6,005 nucleotides of DNA from Deltaproteobacteria bacterium (GCA_021780585.1 JAJXYM010000393.1:1-6005), one strand, 5' to 3'. Counted from the stretch's first letter, positions 1-6,005 are shown. Notes: generated from the letters alone by a model not told the origin. A program made the numbers and translations.

Positions 1-1
1 C

Positions 2-220
2 GCCGCGCCATATCAGCCGCGCGGCGCGGCGCTGCAAATTCCGCCCGAGCATCACGGATGGAAGCTGGTGACGGCGGAGAGCGTCGCCGCGGCCCATCGC
101 GCCGGCCTCGAAGTCCACGTCTGGACTGTCAACGATCCGGCCGAGATGCGTGCGCTGCTCGAAATCGGCGTTGACGGCGTTATCACCGATTTCCATTTTT
201 CGCATGGACCGCGAATTTGA
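2..220 (+). CDS. Glycerophosphodiester phosphodiesterase, C-terminal fragment (5' end outside window)
   Basis: The reading frame is open from the left edge to a TGA at 218-220 and gives the last 72 residues of the protein. The segment from about residue 37 reads EVHVWTVNDPAEMRALLEIG and is followed by VDGVITDF. This is the characteristic end of the GDPD TIM barrel: the strand with V-x-V-W-T-V-N, the D-x-x-x-M helix, and the closing G-(V/I)-D-G-(V/I)-I-T-D motif. Family members hydrolyse glycerophosphodiesters to an alcohol and glycerol-3-phosphate, and some act as lysophospholipase D. The metal-binding and catalytic His/Glu residues lie upstream of the window, so activity and any signal peptide cannot be judged. 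The tail after the ITD motif is short (FHFSHGPRI), which is normal. A 100-bp gap separates it from the ligase/acyltransferase gene on the same strand, so co-transcription is possible but unproven. The family call is confident; the substrate is unknown. Confidence 0.9.
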   Translation, partial: AAPYQPRGAALQIPPEHHGWKLVTAESVAAAHRAGLEVHVWTVNDPAEMRALLEIGVDGVITDFHFSHGPRI

Positions 221-309
221 TAGAAAAATCAAGCCGCCCTGACCGAAGCAGGTTTCGCTGAGATTGGAGCGGCGCGTCGGCTCGCGGACGATTTGGCGGG
301 TCCGAACCC

Positions 310-315
310 GGAGAG
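310..315 (+). promoter_or_regulatory. Ribosome binding site deciding the TTG start at 321
   Basis: GGAGAG lies 5 nt upstream of the TTG at 321-323. The frame has no ATG for a long way downstream (the first Met is in LSHMFGQ, near 951), so the start must be a non-ATG codon. The other in-frame option, a TTG at 264, has no comparable purine-rich motif at the right distance. It would also add 19 mostly Arg-rich residues that do not look like part of an acyl-ligase fold. Confidence 0.55.
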
Positions 316-320
316 CGCAC

Positions 321-2798
321 TTGACGATCGCGAATCCCGCCGATCGAACGCTGGTTGATTTCTTCAACGCTTTTGCGGATTCCACCGCCGAGTTCGTCCT
401 GTACGACAACGGCTATCGGCGCTGGAGCCACTCCTATCGCCGGATTGGGGCCGCGGCGCGGGTTTTCGCCGCGCGGCTGCGCGACGAAGCGATCGTCAAG
501 GGCGAGAAAATCCTGTTCTGGTCGGAAAACCGTCCGGAATGGCTGGTGGCCTTCTGGGGCTGCCTCTTGCGTGGCGTCGTCGTGACGCCGGTGGATTACC
601 GCGCTTCGGCGGAGGTGCTGCGGAATATCCAGCGGGTGGTTGGCGCCCGCGCGATTCTGGTCGGCGAGGAGGTCAAGGCTGCCGCACTGGGTGATGGAAC
701 TCCAGTTTGGCGGCTCGCCGATATCAGCCTTTCGGCGCGGGAGTGCGTCATTCCAGCCGAGCCAATCAGTCCGGACGACGTGGCGGAGATCGTCTTTACG
801 TCGGGTTCGACGGCGGCGCCCAAGGGCGTGATCATCACCCATCGCAATATCGTCGCCGATCTCGCTCCGCTCGAGGAAGAAGTCAGGAAGTATCGCCGCT
901 ATGTCCGCCCGTTGTTCCCGATCCGCTTTCTCAACCTGCTGCCGCTGAGCCATATGTTTGGCCAGGCGCTCGCCACGTTTTTCCCGCCGATGCTGCCCGG
1001 AGTGGTGGTTTTCATGCGCAGTTACGCCGCGGACGAAGTGGTCCGGCAGATTCACGGCCGACGAATTTCCTTTCTCGTCGCGGTGCCGAAAATGCTCGAG
1101 GTGATGCGGCAGTACGTCGTCAGGCGCTTCCCCGAGCTCGCGTCGCGCGCGCGGAATGATTCACCCTGGCTGATTCGCCGCTGGCGTTACCGCAAGGTCC
1201 ATCGGCTGTTCGGCGGGAAGTTCTTCGGTTTTGTCGTCGGCGGCGCGCCGCTGGACGCCCGACTCGAGCGGTTCTGGCGTCAACTGGGTTTTTTGGTGGT
1301 GCAGGGATACGGACTCACGGAGACAGCGCCGGTGGTCAGCTTCAATCACCCGTTCCATCTCAAGCCCCAAACGGTGGGCAAGCCGCTGGCCGGGGTGGAC
1401 GTCAGGATCGCGGCGGACGGTGAGATTCTGGTGCGCGGGGACGTGGTAAGCCCGGGTTATTTCAGCGCGCCGGCCGCAGCCTCCGACGCGTTTGAAGACG
1501 GCTGGTTCCATACCGGCGATATCGGCGCCGTCGATGCGGACGGTTACCTCACCGTGCGCGGACGCAAGAAAGAGATGATCGTCACGCCCGAGGGCCTCAA
1601 GGTGTTCCCCGAGGACGTCGAGCTGGCGCTGAACCGGATTCCCGGGGTCCGCGATTCGGCGGTGGTCGGCCGCGAACGAGTTCATGCCGTGCTGGTCCTG
1701 GAGCCGGGCATCGACAAGGAAGAGATCGTGCGCCGCGCGAACGCGATGCTCGAAGAGCATCAGAAGGTCCGCGGCGTCTCGGTCTGGACGACGGGAGATT
1801 TACCGCGGACCGAAGGCGCCGGGAAGCTCCGGCGCGCGGCGATTCAGCGCTGGGTCGATGGGGGCGCCGCGCCCGTCACCACGAGCGCGTCGAGCGAGAT
1901 CGCGGCCGTCCTGCGGCAGTACGCTCCGGCGCGAACTATCACCGCCGACACCACGCTGGAAGAACTTGGCCTGACCTCGCTCGAACAGGTCGAACTTTTG
2001 GTTGAACTCGAAGAGCGCTTCAACACCACCATCGATGAAGCCGCCTTCAGAGGAGCGCACCGGGTAGGGGACCTGGTCGGGCGGCTCTCGCAGGCAACCG
2101 CGCCGGCCGCGGATGCGGGGCTTGTGGAGTGGACTCGGCGCGTTCCCGCCCGCCTCATTCGGCGCCTCGCCTTGTCCGTGATCATTCTTCCGCTCACGCA
2201 TTTGTGCGCCCGCATCCGGATTACCGGCTTGGACCGGTTGAACGCTCTGGACGGTCCGGTCATTTTCGCCTCGAATCATCAGAGCCATCTCGATACGCCG
2301 GTGATTCTCGCGGCTTTGCCGGCGCGCTGGCGCCACTCGGTCGCGCCCGCGATGTGGCGGGAATTTTTCGACGCGCATTTCCATCCGGCGGGCCATTCGC
2401 TCGCCCGCCGGCTGATGAGCAGTCTTGCCTTCTATCTCGCGACGCTGCTTTTCAATGCTTTTCCGCTCTCTCAGGAAGAGGTCGGGGTACGCGCCACGCT
2501 CCGTCATATCGGCGACCTGGTAAGCGAGGATTGGTCGATTTTGATCTTTCCGGAAGGCGAACGGTCGCTCAGCGGCGAGGTCGAATCCTTCCAACCCGGT
2601 ATCGGAATGATCGGCGCAAGGATGCGCGTGCCGGTAGTGCCGGTGCGTTTGCGCGGGGTCGATCGGGTGCTGCCGCGCCATTCCAAATGGATTCATCCGG
2701 GCGCGGTCGAGGTGGCGTTCGGGGCGCCGCTTGAGTTACATGGCGACGACTACGTGGCGCTCACGCGCAAGGTCGAAGCGGCGGTGCGCGGGCTGTGA
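321..2798 (+). CDS. Trimodular acyl-CoA/acyl-ACP ligase - acyl carrier protein - PlsC-type acyltransferase (Aas-like, reversed order)
   Basis: This 825-residue protein (844 if the TTG at 264 is used) carries three modules. Residues ~10-510 are an AMP-forming (ANL) acyl ligase. The signatures are the phosphate loop FTSGSTAAPKG (159-169), YGLTETAP (330-337), GWFHTGDIG (394-402), the hinge GRKKEM (414-419) and the C-terminal PRTEGAGK with the expected catalytic Lys at 502. Residues ~524-592 are an acyl carrier domain, with LGLTSLEQVEL placing the phosphopantetheine Ser at 553. Residues ~630-815 are a PlsC/LPLAT acyltransferase with the NHQSHLD catalytic box (N652, H653, D658), FPEGERS (743-749) and VPVVPVRLRG (770-779). 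A hydrophobic stretch at 612-630 may anchor it to the inner face of the membrane. The likely role is to activate a fatty acid, load it on the internal carrier and acylate a lysophospholipid or glycerolipid acceptor. E. coli Aas has acyltransferase first, ligase second and no carrier domain. The substrate is not deducible from sequence. The domain calls are confident; the acceptor is inferred. Confidence 0.9.
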   Translation: MTIANPADRTLVDFFNAFADSTAEFVLYDNGYRRWSHSYRRIGAAARVFAARLRDEAIVKGEKILFWSENRPEWLVAFWGCLLRGVVVTPVDYRASAEVLRNIQRVVGARAILVGEEVKAAALGDGTPVWRLADISLSARECVIPAEPISPDDVAEIVFTSGSTAAPKGVIITHRNIVADLAPLEEEVRKYRRYVRPLFPIRFLNLLPLSHMFGQALATFFPPMLPGVVVFMRSYAADEVVRQIHGRRISFLVAVPKMLEVMRQYVVRRFPELASRARNDSPWLIRRWRYRKVHRLFGGKFFGFVVGGAPLDARLERFWRQLGFLVVQGYGLTETAPVVSFNHPFHLKPQTVGKPLAGVDVRIAADGEILVRGDVVSPGYFSAPAAASDAFEDGWFHTGDIGAVDADGYLTVRGRKKEMIVTPEGLKVFPEDVELALNRIPGVRDSAVVGRERVHAVLVLEPGIDKEEIVRRANAMLEEHQKVRGVSVWTTGDLPRTEGAGKLRRAAIQRWVDGGAAPVTTSASSEIAAVLRQYAPARTITADTTLEELGLTSLEQVELLVELEERFNTTIDEAAFRGAHRVGDLVGRLSQATAPAADAGLVEWTRRVPARLIRRLALSVIILPLTHLCARIRITGLDRLNALDGPVIFASNHQSHLDTPVILAALPARWRHSVAPAMWREFFDAHFHPAGHSLARRLMSSLAFYLATLLFNAFPLSQEEVGVRATLRHIGDLVSEDWSILIFPEGERSLSGEVESFQPGIGMIGARMRVPVVPVRLRGVDRVLPRHSKWIHPGAVEVAFGAPLELHGDDYVALTRKVEAAVRGL

Positions 2799-4024
2799 AG
2801 AGCGATGGGTACAGGGACTGGCTAATCGTCGCCAGCCTGTTTCTCACGCTGTTCATCGTTTTCGGCTCGGGCTACGACACGGCCGGGGTTTTCTTTGCCC
2901 CGATGCTGGGCGAACTCGGCTGGAGCCGGACGCGGCTGTCCTCGCTTCAGACCGTCCTCGCGCTTACGGCCGGGATGGCCGCGCCGGCGGTTGGTTGGCT
3001 ACTCGATCGGTTTGAGGCGCGCGCAATCATGGCGGCCGGGGTCGCTTTCGCCGGCGTCGGATTGATGCTCGCCAGCCGGGCGCACTCTTTCGCTCTCATG
3101 GTCGCGGCTTTCATCGTCCTCGGCGCGGGAATTTGCGCGGCGACGCTGCTGCCCTGCGCGTTCGTGATCGCCAACTGGTTTGGCGAGCGGCGCGGAACCG
3201 CGCTCGGCGTGACGATGGCTGGCGCGTCGTGCGGCGGCATGGTGATGACGTTGGTGGCCGCGCGCGCCATCGCCGCCGCGGGTTGGCGTATGGGCTTCCT
3301 TATCCTTGCGATGCCCATGTTCCTGATCGCTCTGCCGCTTGTCCTGGCCACGGTCAGAACGCGGCCCTCCCGTGAGGGGAACCGGAGCGTTGCGGACGCG
3401 GCGTTGGTCCGGCCTGGTCTCGATATTGGTCAAGCCGTGCGGGCGCGGTCGTTTTGGATGATAGCCGTGGCCCAGTTCTGCTATTCCTTCGCCAGCGTCG
3501 GCGCCACCGTCCATACCGTTCCCTATCTGATATTGATTGGTTACCGTCCGGAGCGAGCGGCCCAGGTCCTGAGCGCGACGTTTGGCCTCGCGGCGCTGGG
3601 CAAACCGCTGGTCGGATACGCCGCGGATTACCTGAGCGGGAGAATCGCGCTTGCGCTCAGCCTCATGCTGGCGGCGCTCGGCCAGTTTCTGCTGCTGGGC
3701 GCTCGCGGAGGAGCCGCGCCGCTGGTCGCCTATGCGCTCATTTACGGAGTAATGAGCGGCGCGCCGCTGGCGCTGATTCCGATGCTGATTGCGGACTCGC
3801 TGGGGCTCAAGCGCTTTGGCTCGGTGGGCGGTATCACGGGCGTATCGATGACGGTCGGGGCCGCGACCGGTCCGTTGATCGCGGGATGGATCTTTGACGT
3901 CGAGAGAAGCTACACCGCCGCTTTCGTGTTGTTCGCCGCGATGCTCGGGCTGGGTGCGATCGCGGCGTCGCGATGTTCGCCGCTGGTCACGAATCAAGGT
4001 TCCGCCAAGCGAACGTATTCATAA
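2795..4024 (+). CDS. Major facilitator superfamily transporter (MFS_1, monocarboxylate-porter-like)
   Basis: This 409-residue membrane protein starts at a GTG whose last two bases lie in the preceding stop codon (GTGA overlap), which points to translational coupling. The sequence shows about 12 hydrophobic helices in two halves, joined by a polar loop at residues ~188-219. The MFS motif A is clear in the loop after helix 2 (GWLLDRFEAR, 67-76, with D71 and R72) and degenerate in the second half (GYAADYLSGR, 274-283). WFGERRGTALG at 128-138 is typical of the monocarboxylate porter/oxalate-formate antiporter-like branch, as is an N-terminus with GYDTAGVFF followed by LGWSRT. Length is normal for MFS and there is no sign of disruption. 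The overlap with the acyl-ligase/acyltransferase gene suggests it carries a substrate or product of that enzyme, such as a fatty acid, an organic acid or possibly a lysophospholipid as LplT does. The sequence alone does not give the substrate. An exporter role in detoxification is an alternative. Confidence 0.88.
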   Translation: MKSDGYRDWLIVASLFLTLFIVFGSGYDTAGVFFAPMLGELGWSRTRLSSLQTVLALTAGMAAPAVGWLLDRFEARAIMAAGVAFAGVGLMLASRAHSFALMVAAFIVLGAGICAATLLPCAFVIANWFGERRGTALGVTMAGASCGGMVMTLVAARAIAAAGWRMGFLILAMPMFLIALPLVLATVRTRPSREGNRSVADAALVRPGLDIGQAVRARSFWMIAVAQFCYSFASVGATVHTVPYLILIGYRPERAAQVLSATFGLAALGKPLVGYAADYLSGRIALALSLMLAALGQFLLLGARGGAAPLVAYALIYGVMSGAPLALIPMLIADSLGLKRFGSVGGITGVSMTVGAATGPLIAGWIFDVERSYTAAFVLFAAMLGLGAIAASRCSPLVTNQGSAKRTYS

Positions 4025-4041
4025 GCGAACGTCGGCGTTGC

Positions 4042-4073
4042 GAGACCGGCGGTACAGCTTATCGCCGGTTCTC
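4042..4073 (+). terminator. Stem-loop after the MFS gene, possible terminator
   Basis: GAGACCGGCG (4042-4051) pairs with CGCCGGTTCTC (4063-4073), giving a 10-bp stem with one bulged T and an 11-nt loop. It begins 18 bp after the transporter stop codon, where a terminator for the upstream operon would be expected. No run of T follows, only TTCTC within the stem, so intrinsic termination is uncertain. It could instead be a processing or mRNA-stabilising hairpin. Confidence 0.35.
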
Positions 4074-4074
4074 C

Positions 4075-4090
4075 CGCCGGCGCGCCGGCG
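4075..4090. repeat. 16-bp perfect palindrome
   Basis: CGCCGGCGCGCCGGCG reads the same on both strands and lies 1 bp after the preceding stem-loop. It is composed only of G and C. It may extend the terminator structure or be a protein-binding site. GC-rich palindromes occur more often by chance in such a genome, so function is unproven. Confidence 0.5.
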
Positions 4091-4115
4091 CTCGTCACGG
4101 CCCGATCGATCAGGC

Positions 4116-4141
4116 AATGCTTTTCCGCGCGCGCGGGCATT
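4116..4141. repeat. Nested inverted repeat upstream of the oxidoreductase gene
   Basis: AATGC (4116-4120) pairs with GCATT (4137-4141). Between them lies the self-complementary 12-mer CCGCGCGCGCGG (4125-4136), so a two-stage hairpin or an operator-like dyad is possible. It sits in the likely promoter region of the downstream gene, about 50-80 bp before its start codon. The alternating CG core is also of the type prone to Z-DNA. Whether anything binds here is unknown. Confidence 0.35.
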
Positions 4142-4150
4142 TGTTAGGAT
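4121..4150 (+). promoter_or_regulatory. Weak candidate promoter for the LLM oxidoreductase gene
   Basis: TAGGAT at 4145-4150 is an acceptable -10 hexamer in the most AT-rich part of this gap. An 18-bp spacer separates it from a poor -35 candidate, TTTTCC, at 4121-4126. Transcription would begin near 4157, leaving a leader of about 37 nt. The -35 match is weak, so this is tentative. The nested inverted repeat overlaps the spacer, which could allow repression. Confidence 0.2.
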
Positions 4151-4180
4151 TCGACCGATTTCCGAACAATCGAAGCCAAC

Positions 4181-4185
4181 GGAGA
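4181..4185 (+). promoter_or_regulatory. Ribosome binding site for the LLM oxidoreductase
   Basis: GGAGA lies 8 nt upstream of the ATG at 4194. It selects this start over the much longer open frame, which continues upstream through the transporter gene in a different frame and has no protein-like character there. An ATG at 4189 is out of frame. Confidence 0.6.
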
Positions 4186-4193
4186 CCGATGCG

Positions 4194-5210
4194 ATGAAGC
4201 TCGATACAACCCTCACTACGCGCGACCTGAGCGAGGTCGCGGAATTCGCGCGCCAGGCCGAAGACCAGGGCTTCGACGCGATCTGGTCGATGGAGGCGGG
4301 CAACGACGGCCTGTTGCCGCTGGCGATCGCCGCCGAACATACCAAACGCGTCAAGCTCGGACCGGCGGTCGCGATCGCTTTTCCGCGCAGTCCGATGGCG
4401 ATGGCGTATTCGGCGTGGGATTTGAGCGCGCTCTCGAAAGGCCGCTTCATCCTTGGCCTGGGCACGCAGGTAAAGGGCCATATCGAGCGGCGTTACGGCG
4501 TCAAATGGGAGCCGCCGGTGGCGAAGCTGCGCGATTACGTGCAGGCGCTGCGGGCGATTTTCAAATGTTGGCAGGAGGGCGGCAAGAAGCTCTCCTACGC
4601 GGGCAAGTATTTCAATCTTTCCCTGATGACGCCGTTTTTCGCGCCCAAGCCGCATAATTACCAGATTCCGATTTACGTCGCCGGCGTGAACGCGCATATC
4701 CTGCGGATGGCGGGCGAATTGTGCGACGGCCTGCATGCCCATCCGTTCACCTCCGCCAAATATCTGCGCGAATATCTCGTGCCGCATCTCACGGAGGGGC
4801 TGGTCAAGTCCGGCCGCGCGCGCAAGGACTTCACGATCACGACCACGCCGTTCGTGATCGTCGGCCGCAACGCCGAAGAACTCGAACGGGCCAAAGCCGG
4901 CGTGCGCCAGCAGATTTCCTTCTACGCCTCGACCCGCACCTATCAGGTGGTGCTCGATACCCACGGCTGGGGCGACGTGGCCCCGAAGCTCAACGAACTG
5001 GCGGCCAAGGGCGATTGGGCCGGGATGCCGAAGCTGATCACGGACGAGATGCTCGAGGTCTACGCGGTCACCGGCACCTACGAGAATATCGGCGAGAAGG
5101 TGCGCGAACGCTTCGACGGACTGCTCGATCGGGTGAACTTTTACGTTCCCTACAAGGCCGCGTTCGACGACGCGATCTGGCGGCGGCTGTGCAAGCAGAT
5201 GAACGGATGA
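4194..5210 (+). CDS. LLM-class F420/flavin-dependent oxidoreductase (MSMEG_2256-like family)
   Basis: This 338-residue protein belongs to the luciferase-like monooxygenase superfamily, a TIM barrel that binds F420 or FMN. Supporting segments are the N-terminal strand-helix with AEFARQAEDQGFDAIWSME, the LGPAVAIAFPRSPMAMA strand, and SKGRFILGLGTQ (81-92), which is the superfamily hallmark. PIYVAGVNAHILRMAGELCDG (159-179) is the typical strand/helix lining the cofactor phosphate site. Overall length and the start MKLDTTL fit the TIGR03617-type subgroup (MSMEG_2256 family), which is predicted to use F420; this assignment is from memory. The protein is cytosolic, with no signal peptide. Its substrate is unknown; relatives act on small alcohols, aldehydes, alkanesulfonates or methylenetetrahydromethanopterin. 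It lies 169 bp after the transporter with its own ribosome binding site and likely its own promoter, and it converges with the glycosyltransferase, so it is probably a single-gene unit. FMN dependence is the main alternative. Confidence 0.88.
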   Translation: MKLDTTLTTRDLSEVAEFARQAEDQGFDAIWSMEAGNDGLLPLAIAAEHTKRVKLGPAVAIAFPRSPMAMAYSAWDLSALSKGRFILGLGTQVKGHIERRYGVKWEPPVAKLRDYVQALRAIFKCWQEGGKKLSYAGKYFNLSLMTPFFAPKPHNYQIPIYVAGVNAHILRMAGELCDGLHAHPFTSAKYLREYLVPHLTEGLVKSGRARKDFTITTTPFVIVGRNAEELERAKAGVRQQISFYASTRTYQVVLDTHGWGDVAPKLNELAAKGDWAGMPKLITDEMLEVYAVTGTYENIGEKVRERFDGLLDRVNFYVPYKAAFDDAIWRRLCKQMNG

Positions 5211-5219
5211 TTGGCGCCG

Positions 5220-5245
5220 GCGCGATCGGCTGGGCTTAATCGCGC
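5220..5245. repeat. Short inverted repeat at the convergent gene junction
   Basis: GCGCGAT (5220-5226) pairs with ATCGCGC (5239-5245) across a 12-nt loop. It spans the 25-bp gap and the stop codon of the glycosyltransferase. A bidirectional terminator would make sense between convergent genes, but there is no T-run on either side and the stem is only 7 bp, so this may be chance. Confidence 0.25.
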
Positions 5246-6005
5246 GGTTCGGCCGCCGACTCCAGCGGCGGCCGGTCCGTCGCGACGCGGGCCGTTCGTC
5301 CGCTGAGCGCGCGCGCGATCGCGATCGGCATAAAGGTGCGCGCGAGCCGGAGAATCATCTTGAGGTCGAACGGCCGCGCCCTGAGCGCGCGAAGAAAATG
5401 ACGCCGCGCCAGCCGCCGATCGCCCGCCCGCAGCGCGACCAGCCCTTCGTAACCCAAGGCGCTCGCCCACGCGCGGCGCGTGGCGCCAATCAGTCCGCGC
5501 GCCGCGTCGCCGTAACGATCCCGCAGTCGCCGGATAAAAACGTCCTGGTAGCGCAAATATTTTTCCATCCGCACGCCCGGCGATTCGTAGCGATAGCGCA
5601 CCAGCCGCTCCGGCACGTAGGCGAACTCTCCCTGCTCGCGGATCACGATGAACAAAAACGGGTCTTCGTAGGCGGCCGATCGAAACTCCTCGACGAAGCC
5701 GCCCGCGGCGATGAACGCCGCCCGCCGCATCACCGCCGTGCTCGGGATAATCGGCCACCAGCGTTCGAGCAGGTCCGCCATCGTCGGCGCCCGCGCGCAA
5801 TCGGGCGTGACGTAGGACGCCGCGACCGGATGGCCGGCGGCGCCGACCGGAAGCGCGTCGCTGAAGACCAGCACCACTTCCGGGCGCGCTTCGAGCGGCG
5901 GGACGGCGCCAGCGAGCTTGCCCGGCAGCCATTCGTCGTCGGCGTCGAGGAAGGCGAGATATTCGCCGGTCGCGAGCCGCGCGCCGGCGTTGCGCGCCGC
6001 CGCCG
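5236..6005 (-). CDS. Family 2 glycosyltransferase, N-terminus outside window
   Basis: The frame is open from the right edge of the window to a TAA (complement of 5236-5238) and gives 255 C-terminal residues. Numbered from the edge, ARNAGARLATGEYLAFLDAD (3-22) followed by DEWLPGKL is the classic GT-A core: the RN-x-G helix, then the strand ending in the DAD metal/nucleotide-sugar motif (20-22). Further on, MRRAAFIAAGGFVEEF and YEDPFLFI (ED at 113-114) match the region carrying the catalytic base in GT2 enzymes. The nucleotide-binding N-terminal ~80 residues (usually V-S-V-I-x-P-x-Y-N) are missing because of the window edge. A GTG at 5875-5877 is internal and not the start. The C-terminal ~80 residues include EGLVALRAGDRRLARRHFLR and resemble a single TPR-like helical pair, as seen in many cell-surface polysaccharide GT2 proteins. 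It probably transfers a sugar onto a lipid-linked glycan or O-antigen-type polymer. The specific sugar and acceptor cannot be read. Confidence 0.9.
   Translation of the reverse strand, partial: AAARNAGARLATGEYLAFLDADDEWLPGKLAGAVPPLEARPEVVLVFSDALPVGAAGHPVAASYVTPDCARAPTMADLLERWWPIIPSTAVMRRAAFIAAGGFVEEFRSAAYEDPFLFIVIREQGEFAYVPERLVRYRYESPGVRMEKYLRYQDVFIRRLRDRYGDAARGLIGATRRAWASALGYEGLVALRAGDRRLARRHFLRALRARPFDLKMILRLARTFMPIAIARALSGRTARVATDRPPLESAAEPRD

Noticed and set aside
183..1055. 290-codon open frame on the minus strand opposite the ligase gene
   Set aside because: It is rich in Arg, His, Asp and Gln with no recognisable motif, and lies opposite a gene with clear ANL motifs. Long antisense frames are expected in GC-rich coding DNA.
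1800..2696. 298-codon minus-strand open frame opposite the carrier and acyltransferase modules
   Set aside because: Composition is that of a codon-mirror shadow (many R, E, D, H), without domain features, and the plus strand carries the intact PlsC motifs.
2999..3997. 332-codon minus-strand open frame opposite the transporter
   Set aside because: It is extremely Arg/His/Asp/Gln-rich, the usual antisense image of a hydrophobic membrane protein gene. The plus strand encodes a coherent 12-helix MFS protein.
3894..4193. N-terminal extension of the oxidoreductase frame by 100 codons
   Set aside because: The extension overlaps the transporter gene in another frame and has low-complexity Arg/Ser/Pro composition. 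The ATG at 4194 has a good ribosome binding site and matches the usual N-terminus of the family.
4110..4964. 284-codon minus-strand open frame opposite the oxidoreductase
   Set aside because: No family motifs, and it covers the best-supported LLM segments on the plus strand.
5875..5877. GTG as the start of the glycosyltransferase
   Set aside because: The frame continues upstream without a stop and encodes the essential DADD core before this codon, so the true start lies beyond the window.
5150..5932. 260-codon minus-strand open frame in a second frame over the glycosyltransferase
   Set aside because: The other minus-strand frame carries the GT2 motifs (DAD, ED), stays open to the window edge and has a realistic amino-acid composition. 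This one is Arg/Ala/Gly-rich without motifs.

Overview
The window is GC-rich, densely coding bacterial chromosomal DNA with G/C-biased third codon positions. The gene types suggest a soil or sediment lineage that makes cofactor F420: an LLM-class (luciferase-like) F420/flavin oxidoreductase and a fused acyl-activating/acyltransferase enzyme. A deltaproteobacterial or Binatota-like source fits, but that is an inference from gene content and not a phylogenetic result. I see no mobile element, tRNA, rRNA or CRISPR array.

Layout: (1) Positions 2-220 (+) hold the C-terminal end of a glycerophosphodiester phosphodiesterase cut by the left edge. (2) Positions 321-2798 (+) hold a large enzyme with three modules in order: AMP-forming acyl ligase, acyl carrier protein, and PlsC-type acyltransferase. 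It probably starts at a TTG. (3) Positions 2795-4024 (+) hold a 12-helix MFS transporter whose GTG start overlaps the previous stop codon (GTGA). (4) Positions 4025-4193 are a 169-bp intergenic region rich in inverted repeats, probably the end of the first transcript and the promoter region of the next gene. (5) Positions 4194-5210 (+) hold an LLM-class oxidoreductase resembling the MSMEG_2256 family. (6) Positions 5236-6005 (-) hold a family 2 glycosyltransferase, convergent with the oxidoreductase and cut at its N-terminus by the right edge.

The first three genes may work together. The diesterase cleaves glycerophosphodiesters or lysophospholipid head groups. The fused enzyme could activate a free fatty acid, load it on its own carrier domain and transfer it to a lysophospholipid or glycerol-phosphate acceptor. 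The overlapping transporter could move a substrate of this chain. This recalls the E. coli pair LplT (MFS lysophospholipid flippase) and Aas (acyltransferase plus acyl-ACP synthetase), but with the domains in the opposite order, a built-in carrier protein and a transporter that looks like a different MFS branch. That parallel is the most interesting point here, and it is an inference. The oxidoreductase and the glycosyltransferase look like separate units.
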